A DNA stretch of 10,591 nucleotides from Planctomycetaceae bacterium (GTDB lineage Bacteria; Planctomycetota; Planctomycetia; Pirellulales; Pirellulaceae): assembly GCA_003501565.1 (NCBI GenBank), contig DNPC01000589.1:1-10591 (forward strand). The letters are read 5' to 3'. Both the position numbers and the translations under genes were made by a program. Under the pieces are notes generated by a model. That model saw only the letters and a program-made list of their open reading frames with translations, searched no databases and was not told where the DNA came from. Shown in pieces: positions 1 to 6,570 of the stretch. Each line of letters begins with the position of its first letter. Position 1 is the stretch's first letter.

Positions 1-17
1 TTGAGCTGCAATTAGGC

Positions 18-107
18 ACATAAAGTTTAGCGTAACCGGGTGGCGACGGTTGACGTGGATTTCAAATTCCGCGTGAATCGCCACTCCGGTTCACGCTGTT
101 GTTATGC
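18..107 (-). repeat. attC site A (AACCGG type, damaged outer core)
   Basis: The site has the inner arms AACCGGGTGGCG and CGCCACTCCGGTTCACGC and a good GTTATGC core at 101-107. The opposite core at 18-24 reads ACATAAA instead of RYYYAAC, so the G next to the crossover on the minus strand is lost. It belongs to the cassette of the gene ending at 179. A start-like ATG lies at 21-19 on the minus strand and opens a frame that leaves the window after seven codons, too short to call. Confidence 0.88.
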
Positions 108-178
108 CGCTGGTGTGATCGGGCGACACAGGACAAGGTTAGAATGTGCTGGACGGATTGGAAGGTGCTGCAAGGGAG

Positions 179-595
179 TCAATCTGGATTATACGGCGAA
201 AACGCCGACTCACGAAATGCGGCGAATAGCAACGCAATTGCATCATCGACAGATTCAGCCGTTTTGAGTGGCCAGCTTCGATCATCGCGGCCAACGTCCT
301 CATTTGGCGGATATATGACATGAATCAGTGGAGAAGGTGAACCGTCAGCTAAGGGAGTGCATCCCGGAATGACGCGTGCGATAACTGGCACCGTATGCGA
401 ATCAGACGCAACGAAGTTTAGGCGGTAGTGCGAAGTAAACGCGTACAACTCCGGGCCTTCAATCTCCATCAAGCGTCTCAGGAACTCCTGCATCGCGGGC
501 AATGCGATTTTGGCAGTGTCGGTTTGTGCGTCAAATGGCTCATAGAATTCAATGAGCGTCTTACGCTTCTGTCCCGATATGCGATGGATGATCAT
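179..595 (-). CDS. Hypothetical cassette protein, 138 aa
   Basis: I do not recognise this protein. It fills the cassette between attC B and attC A, starting with ATG about 30 bases inside the cassette and ending with TGA about 70 bases before attC A. It has no signal peptide, membrane segment or cysteine cluster and is probably a cytoplasmic alpha/beta protein. The N-terminal third is mixed and charged. The middle (residues about 53-92) is rich in hydrophobic strands and contains PVIARVIPGC and PLIHVIYPP. The C-terminus has a helix, SVDDAIALLFAAF. No convincing Shine-Dalgarno sequence precedes the start, so the start is chosen because it is the first ATG after the cassette boundary. Its reality is supported by orientation, position and length relative to attC, not by homology. 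Confidence 0.72.
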   Translation of the reverse strand: MIIHRISGQKRKTLIEFYEPFDAQTDTAKIALPAMQEFLRRLMEIEGPELYAFTSHYRLNFVASDSHTVPVIARVIPGCTPLADGSPSPLIHVIYPPNEDVGRDDRSWPLKTAESVDDAIALLFAAFRESAFSPYNPD

Positions 596-622
596 TACAA
601 AGAGCTAACCATCAACGTTGCG

Positions 623-714
623 GCATAACGCTCGCCATCACCGGATTGTGGCGGGCGACTTTCATTTGGAAAAATCTGGACGGCCCACAATTCCGGTGCA
701 TGGCATTGTTATGT
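623..714 (-). repeat. attC site B (CACCGG type)
   Basis: Cores are GCATAAC (623-629) and GTTATGT (708-714). The inner arms ATCACCGGATTGTGG and CCACAATTCCGGTGCAT pair, leaving an unpaired T and C in the right arm. It is nearly identical in sequence to attC P at the right edge of the window. Confidence 0.94.
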
Positions 715-747
715 GGCCGATAAACGGTTGCGTTCGATAACTGTATC

Positions 748-1119
748 TCAAAACGATCCACACGCGGGATCAGCAAGAATGATGTCTTGAAGAATGCCGC
801 AGTGCAACTCTTTTGACTTTGTGTGAGGATCCCAACCATCAGCGATGACCTGCTCGATTAGTTGAGCGACATGTCTCGGCTGAACAACGACACCAGACTC
901 CCAGCAATTGCCTCCCATGATAGTTGGTGGAAACTCAGCGTGATCGAGTAAGCGATTAAATGGGGCAGTGGCGGTTTCGACAGCGACACTGAGTTTAAGT
1001 GCGTTGTCGTCCGCCGGGTCGCTGCGTTCTGCTTGAGGTGTCCATCGTTCAGAACACGCCCAGCGATATTCAAACTCGCCGACTACAATTTTTCGCGATT
1101 TGCGTCGAGGCATTGTCAT
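748..1119 (-). CDS. Hypothetical small cassette protein, 123 aa
   Basis: This is the only gene of the cassette between attC C and attC B. It starts at an ATG (a second in-frame ATG lies two codons later, at 1113) and ends with TGA shortly before attC B. The N-terminus MTMPRRKSRKIVVGEFEYRW is basic and then enters a beta-strand-like stretch. The C-terminal part has PRHVAQLIEQVIADGWDP, a helix followed by GW-D-P. From memory this layout (a short 'KIVV..EYRW' opening, hydrophobic strands and a closing 'I..GW.P' motif) recurs in small uncharacterised proteins found among SUKH and other immunity-type genes, but I cannot name a family. There are no membrane segments or signal peptide, so it is probably cytoplasmic. 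A weak GGGA lies about 10 bases before the start. Confidence 0.74.
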   Translation of the reverse strand: MTMPRRKSRKIVVGEFEYRWACSERWTPQAERSDPADDNALKLSVAVETATAPFNRLLDHAEFPPTIMGGNCWESGVVVQPRHVAQLIEQVIADGWDPHTKSKELHCGILQDIILADPACGSF

Positions 1120-1190
1120 GAGTGGATCCCAAGCGACGCAGGATTGACACGCAGCTCACCGAATTGAGTCGCGTAGTAGAGAGCTTCGCC

Positions 1191-1280
1191 ACATAACGGC
1201 CCCGTTCACCGGGCCGCGGCGAACGACGTTGATTTCAGAACCCGCGCGGCCGCGGCTCCGTGTGCAACGGTTTGTTATTT
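1191..1280 (-). repeat. attC site C (CACCGG type, divergent right arm)
   Basis: Cores are ACATAAC (1191-1197) and GTTATTT (1274-1280). The left arm TTCACCGGGCCGCGG pairs with CCGCGGCTCCG; the box next to the right core (TGTGCAACGG) is diverged from the usual GTGCAT. The TAA stop of the upstream lipoprotein gene lies inside its GTTATTT core. Confidence 0.9.
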
Positions 1281-1802
1281 GGCGTTGCTTCCCATTGTGA
1301 GTGATTCCGTTTTCGCGATTAACGCATCCGCGGAGTGAAAATTGAGTGGACTCTCGACATGCAGCACAACGCCGTTCTTGCACCACACAAGTTCACCGTA
1401 TCCGTGAACCAGCGATGAGCCATTGTTCTGCTCCTCAAGTTCTTTCCAGCCGGGAAGCGAGCGAAGTGGTGCGTATCCTTCGGTAATCGCAGTACAGTCA
1501 ATGTACGCAAACCCGAGATCGCTATTCGGGTATCTGGTTTCGTAGCGGCGTTTGAATTCAGCAAACCGTTGTCGCTGGTGGACCATCGGAGCCCAATCGA
1601 CGTGGACTAGTAGAATCGAATTCGGCCGCGATGTTGCTTGATCTACAGCACGTTGGACGTCTTCGGCGGACTCAAGGCGAGAAAACGTGAAGTCCGACGA
1701 TTCTTCAGCAGGTTGAGTTTTGGAATTCATGCCATCGCAACCGAGTAAAACCATTAACGGCACAGTGAATGGCAGAACGGCGTGCAGGCAACACTGCGTC
1801 AT
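1275..1802 (-). CDS. Lipoprotein with thioredoxin-like domain lacking the CxxC motif, 175 aa
   Basis: The N-terminus has a hydrophobic stretch ending in a lipobox, LLGC, with the lipidated cysteine at residue 22, so the protein should be exported and lipid-anchored. Residues about 44-165 look like a thioredoxin fold: a helix (SAEDVQRAVDQA), a strand running into VDWAPM at the place of the usual 'WCxxC', a long helix, a strand FAYIDCT, and a late strand GELVWCKNGVVLH. The usual active-site cysteines are missing: W70 is followed by A-P-M-V. It is therefore unlikely to be a dithiol oxidoreductase and may bind or scaffold instead. The frame is open further upstream through attC D, but the ATG at 1802 is the first start inside the cassette, about 16 bases after the core. 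The stop codon TAA lies in the core of attC C. The fold assignment is from pattern only. Confidence 0.8.
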   Translation of the reverse strand: MTQCCLHAVLPFTVPLMVLLGCDGMNSKTQPAEESSDFTFSRLESAEDVQRAVDQATSRPNSILLVHVDWAPMVHQRQRFAEFKRRYETRYPNSDLGFAYIDCTAITEGYAPLRSLPGWKELEEQNNGSSLVHGYGELVWCKNGVVLHVESPLNFHSADALIAKTESLTMGSNAK

Positions 1803-1812
1803 GTCTTGAGCC

Positions 1813-1902
1813 AAATAACGTTTTGCGTAACCGGGTGGCGACGGTTGGCGTTGATTTCCAATTCGGCGTGGATCGCCACTCCGGTTCACGCTGTTGTTAG
1901 CC
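1813..1902 (-). repeat. attC site D (AACCGG type)
   Basis: Cores are AAATAAC (1813-1819) and GTTAGCC (1896-1902). AAATAAC matches GTTATTT of attC C, marking the two ends of the lipoprotein cassette. The arms are almost identical to those of attC A and attC F. Confidence 0.93.
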
Positions 1903-2421
1903 AGCCGATTCGACGAACGTTTGGAAATCGATTGACTGCGAGTCAAGATGCTTTTTGACTGCCGTATGATCTTGGGCGTCACGTGTGAACATGTGCCACA
2001 ATGCATCATCGATGTTTCGGCAAACGAATGCCACGTCAGTTGGGAGTTCCCAGCCGGCAACATCTCCGAACCAGTCTGTTCCGTTGCTTGTAAATTTGTC
2101 GAGCCAATCAAGAGTCAGTCTTGGCATCTCGGTCGCGTTGTCGCATCCAAAGTAAATGGCCCAGTTTGTGTCAGCGTAGTTCGCGTAGCGTGAAAACCAG
2201 CCGGGCATGCCCACGCGATAACCGAAGTCGTCGTTCAACCAGTTAACGTACTCACGCGACTGTGACTCCATGTGTTTCAAGGCGGCGTTTGGATCGGCGT
2301 CCGGCGCGGGTGGCAACTGGATTCCGTAGCCGCCGAGGAACCACCAGCAGGCATCCGCGGCGTCAATGATCGGCGCGAACAGCTTGCACATTGGGATTGG
2401 TTCAACCGTGATTCCAATCAT
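1897..2421 (-). CDS. Hypothetical cassette protein, 174 aa, tryptophan-rich
   Basis: I do not recognise this protein. It fills the cassette between attC E and attC D, and its TAA stop is part of the GTTAGCC core of attC D. It is rich in tryptophan and aromatic residues, with acidic stretches, and lacks a clear signal peptide. Segments such as IIDAADACWWFLGGYGIQLP near the N-terminus, a helix around residues 45-60 containing MESQSREYVNWL, and WAIYFGCDNATE in the middle suggest a mixed alpha/beta soluble protein. The open frame extends upstream into attC E, but the ATG at 2421 is the first one inside the cassette and is chosen for that reason. No strong ribosome binding site is visible. A role in toxin immunity would fit the company it keeps, but nothing in the sequence proves it. 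Confidence 0.73.
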   Translation of the reverse strand: MIGITVEPIPMCKLFAPIIDAADACWWFLGGYGIQLPPAPDADPNAALKHMESQSREYVNWLNDDFGYRVGMPGWFSRYANYADTNWAIYFGCDNATEMPRLTLDWLDKFTSNGTDWFGDVAGWELPTDVAFVCRNIDDALWHMFTRDAQDHTAVKKHLDSQSIDFQTFVESAG

Positions 2422-2432
2422 TCTGCTTTGCC

Positions 2433-2523
2433 GGCTAACGATTGAGGTCACCGGAGTTGTGCGCGGTGACCAGCCATTCTCAAAACGGCATGAGCACGAC
2501 TCCGGTGCACCGTTTTGTTAGGC
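2433..2523 (-). repeat. attC site E (CACCGG type, one extrahelical base lost)
   Basis: Cores are GGCTAAC (2433-2439) and GTTAGGC (2517-2523). The left arm GTCACCGGAGTTGTGC pairs with GCACGACTCCGGTGCAC. The T that is unpaired in other sites here faces an A, so only the C bulge remains. Confidence 0.9.
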
Positions 2524-2646
2524 GAGAGTCACCAACGATGTGCCATCGCCACGAAGCACAGCATACTGCGATTTCAGCGGACGGAAAGAGCAATCGGTCA
2601 ACTGCCTGACGGCTGAAGTGCGATCCGGCTGCGGGGCGTTGCCCCA
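2518..2646 (-). pseudogene. Remnant of a small cassette gene, 42 codons without a good start
   Basis: An open frame on the minus strand runs from just after a TGA (2649-2647) to a TAA that is formed by the core of attC E, exactly how several intact genes here end. Its last residues read LRGDGTSLVTLA. There is no ATG; the only plausible start is a TTG about 28 codons from the end. It lies between attC E and a decayed attC-like sequence, so I read it as the tail of a gene from a second cassette that has lost its 5' part. It could also be chance, given its length. Confidence 0.35.
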
Positions 2647-2732
2647 TCATCGACGTTGCCTGGATTCAGCTTCAGGATCCAAGAGGGTCCGTCATGCGTG
2701 ATCAGCAAGTCCGCTGCAACGGCTTATTAGGC
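2635..2732 (-). repeat. Decayed attC-like site inside a composite cassette
   Basis: Read on the minus strand from 2732, GCCTAATAAGCCGTTGCAGC and the following CGGACTTG align with attC E (GCCTAACAAAACGGTGCACC then CGGAGTCG) at about 17 of 23 positions. About 90 bases further on, TCGATGATGGGGCAACGCC resembles the usual closing part CCGGTGATG...CGTTAGCC. Size, position after a stop codon and order of boxes fit a site that has lost both intact cores and much of its stem pairing. Confidence 0.5.
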
Positions 2733-2755
2733 GGCGAACGCGCTGATGAAGCGCC

Positions 2756-3052
2756 CTACCACAGGAGTTTCGCGGGAACTCGTTCGCCAACACGGCAGGT
2801 GGGGGTTTCGGCGAAAGTCGAGTCTGCATACAGCGGATCGTCCGCGCGATGGAGTTCGGACCTCACTAGCTCGTGTCGTGTATCGGGTGTGAGTGCTTCG
2901 GCATACATCGAGTCGCCCCACGCCCGCGCAGCGTCAGCGGATGGGCCGCGGATCAGAACGGTCGCCGGATACTCGTCGTCTTGGTCATCGGAATCGACGT
3001 CGAGGTTGCGAATCCAAGCTACGTAGACCCAGCTGGACTCGTCTTTGACCAT
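2756..3052 (-). CDS. Hypothetical small acidic cassette protein, 98 aa
   Basis: I do not recognise this protein. It starts with ATG about 15 bases inside the cassette that begins at attC F and ends with TAG 24 bases before a decayed attC-like site. The N-terminus ESSWVYVAWIRNLDV looks like a beta strand, followed by an acidic turn (DSDDQDDEY), a second strand (PATVLIRG) and a helix (SADAARAWGDSM), so a small beta-beta-alpha domain is likely. No signal peptide or membrane segment is present. The cassette is unusual because about 230 bases of non-gene DNA lie between this gene and the intact attC E. An open frame on the other strand covers the same region, but it opposes the direction of every other cassette gene and is rejected. 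Confidence 0.7.
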   Translation of the reverse strand: MVKDESSWVYVAWIRNLDVDSDDQDDEYPATVLIRGPSADAARAWGDSMYAEALTPDTRHELVRSELHRADDPLYADSTFAETPTCRVGERVPAKLLW

Positions 3053-3062
3053 CGGTTTCGTC

Positions 3063-3152
3063 GCCTAACGTTTAGCGTAACCGGGTGGCGACGGTTGACA
3101 TTGATTTCAAATTCGGCGTGAATCGCCACTCCGGTTCACGCTGTTGTTATGC
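3063..3152 (-). repeat. attC site F (AACCGG type)
   Basis: Cores are GCCTAAC (3063-3069) and GTTATGC (3146-3152). The arms AACCGGGTGGCG and CGCCACTCCGGTTCACGC pair with unpaired T and C in the right arm. It differs from attC A and D at only a few positions apart from the cores. Confidence 0.94.
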
Positions 3153-3159
3153 CGTGAAT

Positions 3160-4002
3160 TCAGCTGCATTGGAAGACCATCCATGCGTTCTCGAATCTTC
3201 GCATTGAGAGGTCGTCCTGTCGTATCCAAAAGTAGAGTCGGCCACAGTCACCCCACATCCATCCGGGGTTGTCGTCGCTGTCGAGTTGCAACAACAGCAG
3301 CCAATCAGATTGCCCTGCTTCCAGTTCGACTTCACGTGGATCTTCGTCCCGGTCCGGGTCTCCGCAATAGATGCCGTTTGAAGCCAGCTGGCACTCTCGC
3401 TGCATCTCTTCCTGTATTTCCTGTGGATGCCCGAACAGATGATGGTTCCCGTCCTCACTCGCAAGGGTGAGCCTAAAGTAGAGCTCCTCCTCGTCGTCGT
3501 TGAACCCAATGTTGCGGATGAAATCGGACTGCCAGCTTACCGGCGTTATGTTTTCGGAGAAGGTAAGGGAACACTCCGTAAACCTCGCGTCGTCCGGAAT
3601 AGCATTCGGCAGGGTAGTTCGTTGAAGGCCCTTTTGTTCAAAAAGACACACGGCCCAGCTGCCTTTGTCGTTCGGGTCAAATCCTGCTGTCGATTGTTCT
3701 GCATCGTAGAAGAACGATAGCAGACCCGATGTAGGTAGCACTGACGGGCAGCTGGGTCTGAATGTTGAAGCCAGGTTGATCTGAGCCAAGAAGGAAAGCG
3801 GCCGTCCATCCCAGTAAGGCCATTGGAAGTTTTCGGGAGTGTCCGGCAATCCACCAAACTTGGAAACGCTACTTCCGACTGAATGGTCACCGGCTACCTC
3901 GGGCGTGATCGCGAGGCTTGGCAATGCAGCGTCGGCCAACCGACGTGAGAACCGGGATAAACCAGCTTCCGTCAATTTCTGTTCCCACTCGACGCGGTTC
4001 AT
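3160..4002 (-). CDS. YwqG family protein (DUF1963), 280 aa
   Basis: The sequence has the hallmarks of the YwqG/DUF1963 family: SKFGGLPDTPENFQWPYWDG near residue 60, then RPLSFLAQINLA, GLLSFFYDAEQ, GSWAVCLF, and a C-terminal part with LLLLQLDSDD, WGDCGRLYFWIRQDDL and FENAWMVFQCS. The family is cytoplasmic and of unknown biochemical role; members occur beside toxin genes and are regarded as likely immunity or stress-related proteins. The length suits a full-length member. The ATG at 4002 is chosen because AAGGGAA lies six bases upstream and because the longer open frame (to 4092) begins inside attC G. The stop lies only 8 bases from attC F. No damage is visible. Confidence 0.88.
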   Translation of the reverse strand: MNRVEWEQKLTEAGLSRFSRRLADAALPSLAITPEVAGDHSVGSSVSKFGGLPDTPENFQWPYWDGRPLSFLAQINLASTFRPSCPSVLPTSGLLSFFYDAEQSTAGFDPNDKGSWAVCLFEQKGLQRTTLPNAIPDDARFTECSLTFSENITPVSWQSDFIRNIGFNDDEEELYFRLTLASEDGNHHLFGHPQEIQEEMQRECQLASNGIYCGDPDRDEDPREVELEAGQSDWLLLLQLDSDDNPGWMWGDCGRLYFWIRQDDLSMRRFENAWMVFQCS

Positions 4003-4015
4003 CAGTTCCCTTGCG

Positions 4016-4105
4016 GCATAACGACCGCCATCACCGGGCCGTGACTGGAGTTGACGCAACTTGAAAGCACCGCCGACACGGCTCCGGTGCATGCGATTGT
4101 TATGC
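4016..4105 (-). repeat. attC site G (CACCGG type)
   Basis: Cores are GCATAAC (4016-4022) and GTTATGC (4099-4105). Arms ATCACCGGGCCGTG and CACGGCTCCGGTGCAT pair. It is closely similar to attC O, including the central region. Confidence 0.94.
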
Positions 4106-4654
4106 CGCCGTAGGAGCAGACGGTGTGCGTTCGATTTGTTGAGGTGTACGAAATATTGAGAAGCAGTACCGGGATACTATGAAGGCGATGAGTGCGACAG
4201 TCAATTGCGACATAGCGGAGAGTATTGTGAGCCCGAGCCGGAATTGGCGGGACATTGATGCGGTAAAAGGCTCAATCAAATTTGCGAGACAGACCAGCAA
4301 TTGGTCTGGGTACGGAGGCGGGAGGGGTAACGCATGGTCGGTGACTGGTATATGCCATAGTACGAGCCACCGTTGACGCGACCACAGCAGAAACAGTGCC
4401 GCAGCGATGACGGGTAGGCTTGTGAGAATAATGGGGAGTGAGCGAACTTGAGTGTGGGACTTGCGATACGCCAATGCGACAGCGGTGATCAGCCACAGCG
4501 CAGTTGCGGGCCAGTAGTGGACTCGTGCGGCGTTAAGTGTAAATGGGAGTAACGCTGTGAACATGACCGCGATGCATACCACACGGCTCTTGGTAGGCCG
4601 AGGCTTGGGTTTGACACAAGGGTCATACGGATTTCGATTAATCGCGTTCGCCAT
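4100..4654 (-). CDS. Integral membrane protein with four predicted helices, 184 aa
   Basis: I do not recognise a family. After a basic, proline-rich N-terminus (about 24 residues, KPKPRPTKSR) come four hydrophobic segments: VVCIAVMFTALLPFTLNAA, ALWLITAVALAY, a third containing LTSLPVIAAALFLLW, and a longer last one, LSAMSQLTVALIAFIVSRY. Between helices 3 and 4 lies a loop of about 50 residues with many prolines. The positively charged N-terminus suggests it stays in the cytoplasm. The gene fills the cassette, and its TAA stop is made by the GTTATGC core of attC G. The ATG at 4654 is preferred; a GTG two codons upstream (4660) is also possible, and neither has a clear ribosome binding site. 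It may be an inner-membrane protein of a two-component or immunity type, but this is a guess. Confidence 0.78.
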   Translation of the reverse strand: MANAINRNPYDPCVKPKPRPTKSRVVCIAVMFTALLPFTLNAARVHYWPATALWLITAVALAYRKSHTQVRSLPIILTSLPVIAAALFLLWSRQRWLVLWHIPVTDHALPLPPPYPDQLLVCLANLIEPFTASMSRQFRLGLTILSAMSQLTVALIAFIVSRYCFSIFRTPQQIERTPSAPTAA

Positions 4655-4672
4655 CGTCACACTGGCTTTGCG

Positions 4673-4763
4673 GCATAACGTTGAACATCACCGGACGCGG
4701 ACCAGTTGATGTGACTTGCAGATACCGTCACCGGCCGCGTTCCGGTGCATGTTATTGTTGGCC
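4673..4763 (-). repeat. attC site H (CACCGG type)
   Basis: Cores are GCATAAC (4673-4679) and GTTGGCC (4757-4763). Arms ATCACCGGACGCGG and CCGCGTTCCGGTGCAT pair. GTTGGCC is the only core that does not exactly match the start of its own cassette (GTTAGCC at 5293-5287). Confidence 0.93.
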
Positions 4764-4782
4764 AGCATTTCGACGTAAGTAT

Positions 4783-5268
4783 TCAATAGCAGCATTGATC
4801 GCTGCCCACGACTGACTGAGGTGTGAAGTCGATGTTGTGCTCAACTGCGAACCCGTGCTCCGGATCCCATGAGCAGTCAAACAGGGTGTAGAATCCGACT
4901 TTTTCAGACTGACGTCCAGTCAGCGAGGGTATCAGTATTGATGGCTCCGAAACGATCGTCCAGAGATCGGATGCGGTCGCGATGCGAGGTGCGTACTCGC
5001 ACTCTGGGTAGATCTTTAGGAATATGCTCTGTTGGTAATGGCGGAACAGGTATAGTTCTAATTCGGTAAACGAGTTGCGATTCAAGTCGGCGACTTTGCC
5101 TACGTATTCTTTCGTTTCGGCGCTCAGTGTTTCGTAGTCCTGGCCTGTGAATTCATCGGAGTGAATGATGAATTCGATTGGCGAAGGCATCCACTCCGTA
5201 GAAAGCCGCCCATCCCACGAATACCCGTCGAATTGCAACGAGGCGAATTGGTCGTCTGTGATAGGCAC
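4783..5268 (-). CDS. DUF6985-like hypothetical protein, 161 aa
   Basis: The C-terminal third contains VGFYTLFDCSWDPEHGFAVE followed by a short variable end. This 'F.L.F.C.WD.EHG..V' pattern is typical, as I recall it, of the DUF6985 type of small cytoplasmic domains; the assignment is from memory and moderate. The N-terminal part opens with a segment echoing the same style (FDGYSWDGRL), then a helical region with ETKEYVGKVADLNRNSFTEL and an aromatic helix (LYLFRHYQQS). There is no signal peptide. The start is a GTG at 5268, supported by GGAGA about eight bases upstream and by position just inside the cassette; no ATG precedes residue 27. It ends with TGA 20 bases before attC H. Function is unknown; related domains are common among immunity-like genes. 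Confidence 0.78.
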   Translation of the reverse strand: MPITDDQFASLQFDGYSWDGRLSTEWMPSPIEFIIHSDEFTGQDYETLSAETKEYVGKVADLNRNSFTELELYLFRHYQQSIFLKIYPECEYAPRIATASDLWTIVSEPSILIPSLTGRQSEKVGFYTLFDCSWDPEHGFAVEHNIDFTPQSVVGSDQCCY

Positions 5269-5286
5269 GCGCCGATCTCCGTTGCA

Positions 5287-5377
5287 GGCTAACGCTTAAC
5301 ATCACCGGACGCGGACCTGTGATGTTCAATTGAAAATTCGGGCACCGACCGCGTTCCGGTGCATGTTTTTGTTAGCC
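5287..5377 (-). repeat. attC site I (CACCGG type)
   Basis: Cores are GGCTAAC (5287-5293) and GTTAGCC (5371-5377). Arms ATCACCGGACGCGG and CCGCGTTCCGGTGCAT are the same as in the neighbouring attC H, while the loop region differs. Confidence 0.94.
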
Positions 5378-5513
5378 AGCCTGTCTATTAGCCGCCAAAA
5401 GCACAACTGTACGGAACGCATGCGGCGACGGCGACAACAAGAAGTATCGAGGATCACTGCAACGGAACCCTACGCTTTGGGCCTTGCCCTAAATTGAACG
5501 CGAAATAGTGTAA
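5378..5513. other. Non-coding 3' part of a cassette
   Basis: About 136 bases between attC I and the stop of the 125-aa gene hold no credible open frame on either strand. A short GGGC-AA-GGCCC inverted pattern (near 5480) could form a small hairpin but has no T-tract. I see nothing else in it. Confidence 0.5.
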
Positions 5514-5891
5514 TTACTCGCGCCAACAAACGAGAGATACGAAACGATCTGTTACGAGCTGTTCATCCCAACAGACTTGGTCAAACCGAATTCGGTCCTC
5601 GAGGGTCGCGGCCAGCTCGGCAACTGATTCGCACCAAGCGACGCCATCCAAATGAGCCACTGCCGAAATCGCCAATCGTGCCCTGACGATGTCGTTGGCA
5701 AGTACTGCGTCGCCCATCTCTCTGGTGGCACGTTCCACGGACGGTTTGGTACGTCGGCCCTTGGCGTTGGGAGATTCAAACCAAACGACGGATGCCTGTG
5801 TGTTTGGTGCAAGTGCCCAAATCTCCCGAGCCCAGGACTGAGCGGCCGTTTGTGATTCCGCGTCTGATGGCAAGTGGGGATGTGTTGGCAT
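5514..5891 (-). CDS. Hypothetical cassette protein, 125 aa
   Basis: I do not recognise this protein. It begins with ATG at 5891, about 50 bases inside the cassette that starts at attC J, directly after a GC-rich hairpin in the leader, and ends with TAA well before attC I. Residues 12-27 (ESQTAAQSWAREIWAL) and 52-80 look helical; the middle strand QASVVWFES and the C-terminal part (DQVCWDEQLV...FVSLVCW) are strand-like. It lacks a signal peptide and membrane helices. An overlapping frame (5552-5896) of similar size exists but is rich in H, P and R and has a shadow-like composition, so I prefer this one; the choice is not certain. No Shine-Dalgarno sequence is evident because the leader hairpin occupies that space. 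Confidence 0.62.
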   Translation of the reverse strand: MPTHPHLPSDAESQTAAQSWAREIWALAPNTQASVVWFESPNAKGRRTKPSVERATREMGDAVLANDIVRARLAISAVAHLDGVAWCESVAELAATLEDRIRFDQVCWDEQLVTDRFVSLVCWRE

Positions 5892-5901
5892 TGCAATAAC
5901 G

Positions 5902-5927
5902 CTGGCGAATCGGGCCGATGCCGCCAG
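5902..5927 (-). promoter_or_regulatory. Leader hairpin upstream of the 125-aa gene
   Basis: CTGGCG (5902-5907) and CGCCAG (5922-5927) form an outer stem, and ATCG (5909-5912) and CGAT (5916-5919) an inner stem with a GGC loop. It lies 10 bases upstream of the start codon and could affect translation. No T-tract follows, so it is not a typical terminator. The role is inferred. Confidence 0.45.
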
Positions 5928-5936
5928 TGTTTTGCT

Positions 5937-6028
5937 GGCTAACGCCTAAAATCACCGGGCGGTGGCGATTGGTTTACGAAAAACAGAGAGCGGGCCGCCC
6001 GCTGCTCCGGTGCATTTTTTTGTTAGCC
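5937..6028 (-). repeat. attC site J (CACCGG type)
   Basis: Cores are GGCTAAC (5937-5943) and GTTAGCC (6022-6028). The left box ATCACCGG faces TCCGGTGCAT; the inner stem GCGGTGG / CCGCTGC pairs with two G-T wobbles. A run of seven T precedes the right core. Confidence 0.93.
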
Positions 6029-6060
6029 GGCCGTGCACGCGATGTGCCACGAAACCACCC

Positions 6061-6501
6061 TCAACCGATCTGCTGCGTCCATGCGTCAACAACAATCGTT
6101 TTCAGGATATCTGCGATTACAGAGAAACTCCAAGTACCAGAGCTCTTCGCGACAGACTTGGCCTTTTCCCAATGCTCTGGGTTACGCGATTGATCAAGAA
6201 ACTCGTGACCTTGCCACGTAAGGGAATATGCAATCCACATTCCAGCGTGAACAGTAATTGACGCCTTGCTGTGATCGAATTGTTCTGGCGGGGCGCTGTA
6301 ACCAATGTTTGGTATTTGTTGAGTCAGTTCTTTGCTGCGCTCGCGGAGGAGTCCGGCTTCCGAGAGTATGTGGCAGTGGTGATAACACACGTCGTTCGGC
6401 TTGTTCAGCAGTTCGACGACTTTTTCGAGTTCGATAGTGTGTCCGTCCATTTCCTCAAGCGTGGAAAGGATTTCGCGGCACAGGTCCATGTCGCGTTTCA
6501 T
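6061..6501 (-). CDS. DUF2513 family protein, 146 aa
   Basis: The protein opens with MKRDMDLCREILSTLEEMDG, the characteristic start of DUF2513, followed by YHHCHILSEAGLLRE (helix-turn-helix-like middle), a strand region, and the family signature LTWQGHEFLDQSRNPEHWEK near residue 93. It ends with a helix containing SFSVIADILKTI. DUF2513 proteins are small, cytoplasmic, of unknown biochemical role, and are common on phages and other mobile elements; the arrangement suggests a winged-helix fold, so DNA binding is possible. Length is normal for the family and nothing seems missing. AAAAGG lies about eight bases before the ATG. The cassette begins at attC K and the gene ends with a TGA 33 bases before attC J. 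Confidence 0.88.
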   Translation of the reverse strand: MKRDMDLCREILSTLEEMDGHTIELEKVVELLNKPNDVCYHHCHILSEAGLLRERSKELTQQIPNIGYSAPPEQFDHSKASITVHAGMWIAYSLTWQGHEFLDQSRNPEHWEKAKSVAKSSGTWSFSVIADILKTIVVDAWTQQIG

Positions 6502-6570
6502 GTGCGGCCTTTTCGTTCTGCGACCTGGGACAAGTAATCGAAAGAGCGAGGACTGCCGTGCGGATTTGCC

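Noticed and set aside
2600..2708. A 36-codon minus-strand frame starting with TTG and reading LLITHDGPSWILKL
   Set aside because: It lies mostly inside the decayed attC-like sequence and has no ribosome binding site, so it is more likely a chance frame.
3160..4092. Longer N-termini that begin inside attC (also the frames to 2111, 2451 and 7383)
   Set aside because: The extra residues are translations of the recombination site, and each cassette has its own start codon inside the boundary.
5552..5896. Alternative frame overlapping the 125-aa gene
   Set aside because: Rich in histidine, proline and arginine with no ordered hydrophobic pattern. The frame 5514-5891 looks more like a protein, though the decision is not certain.
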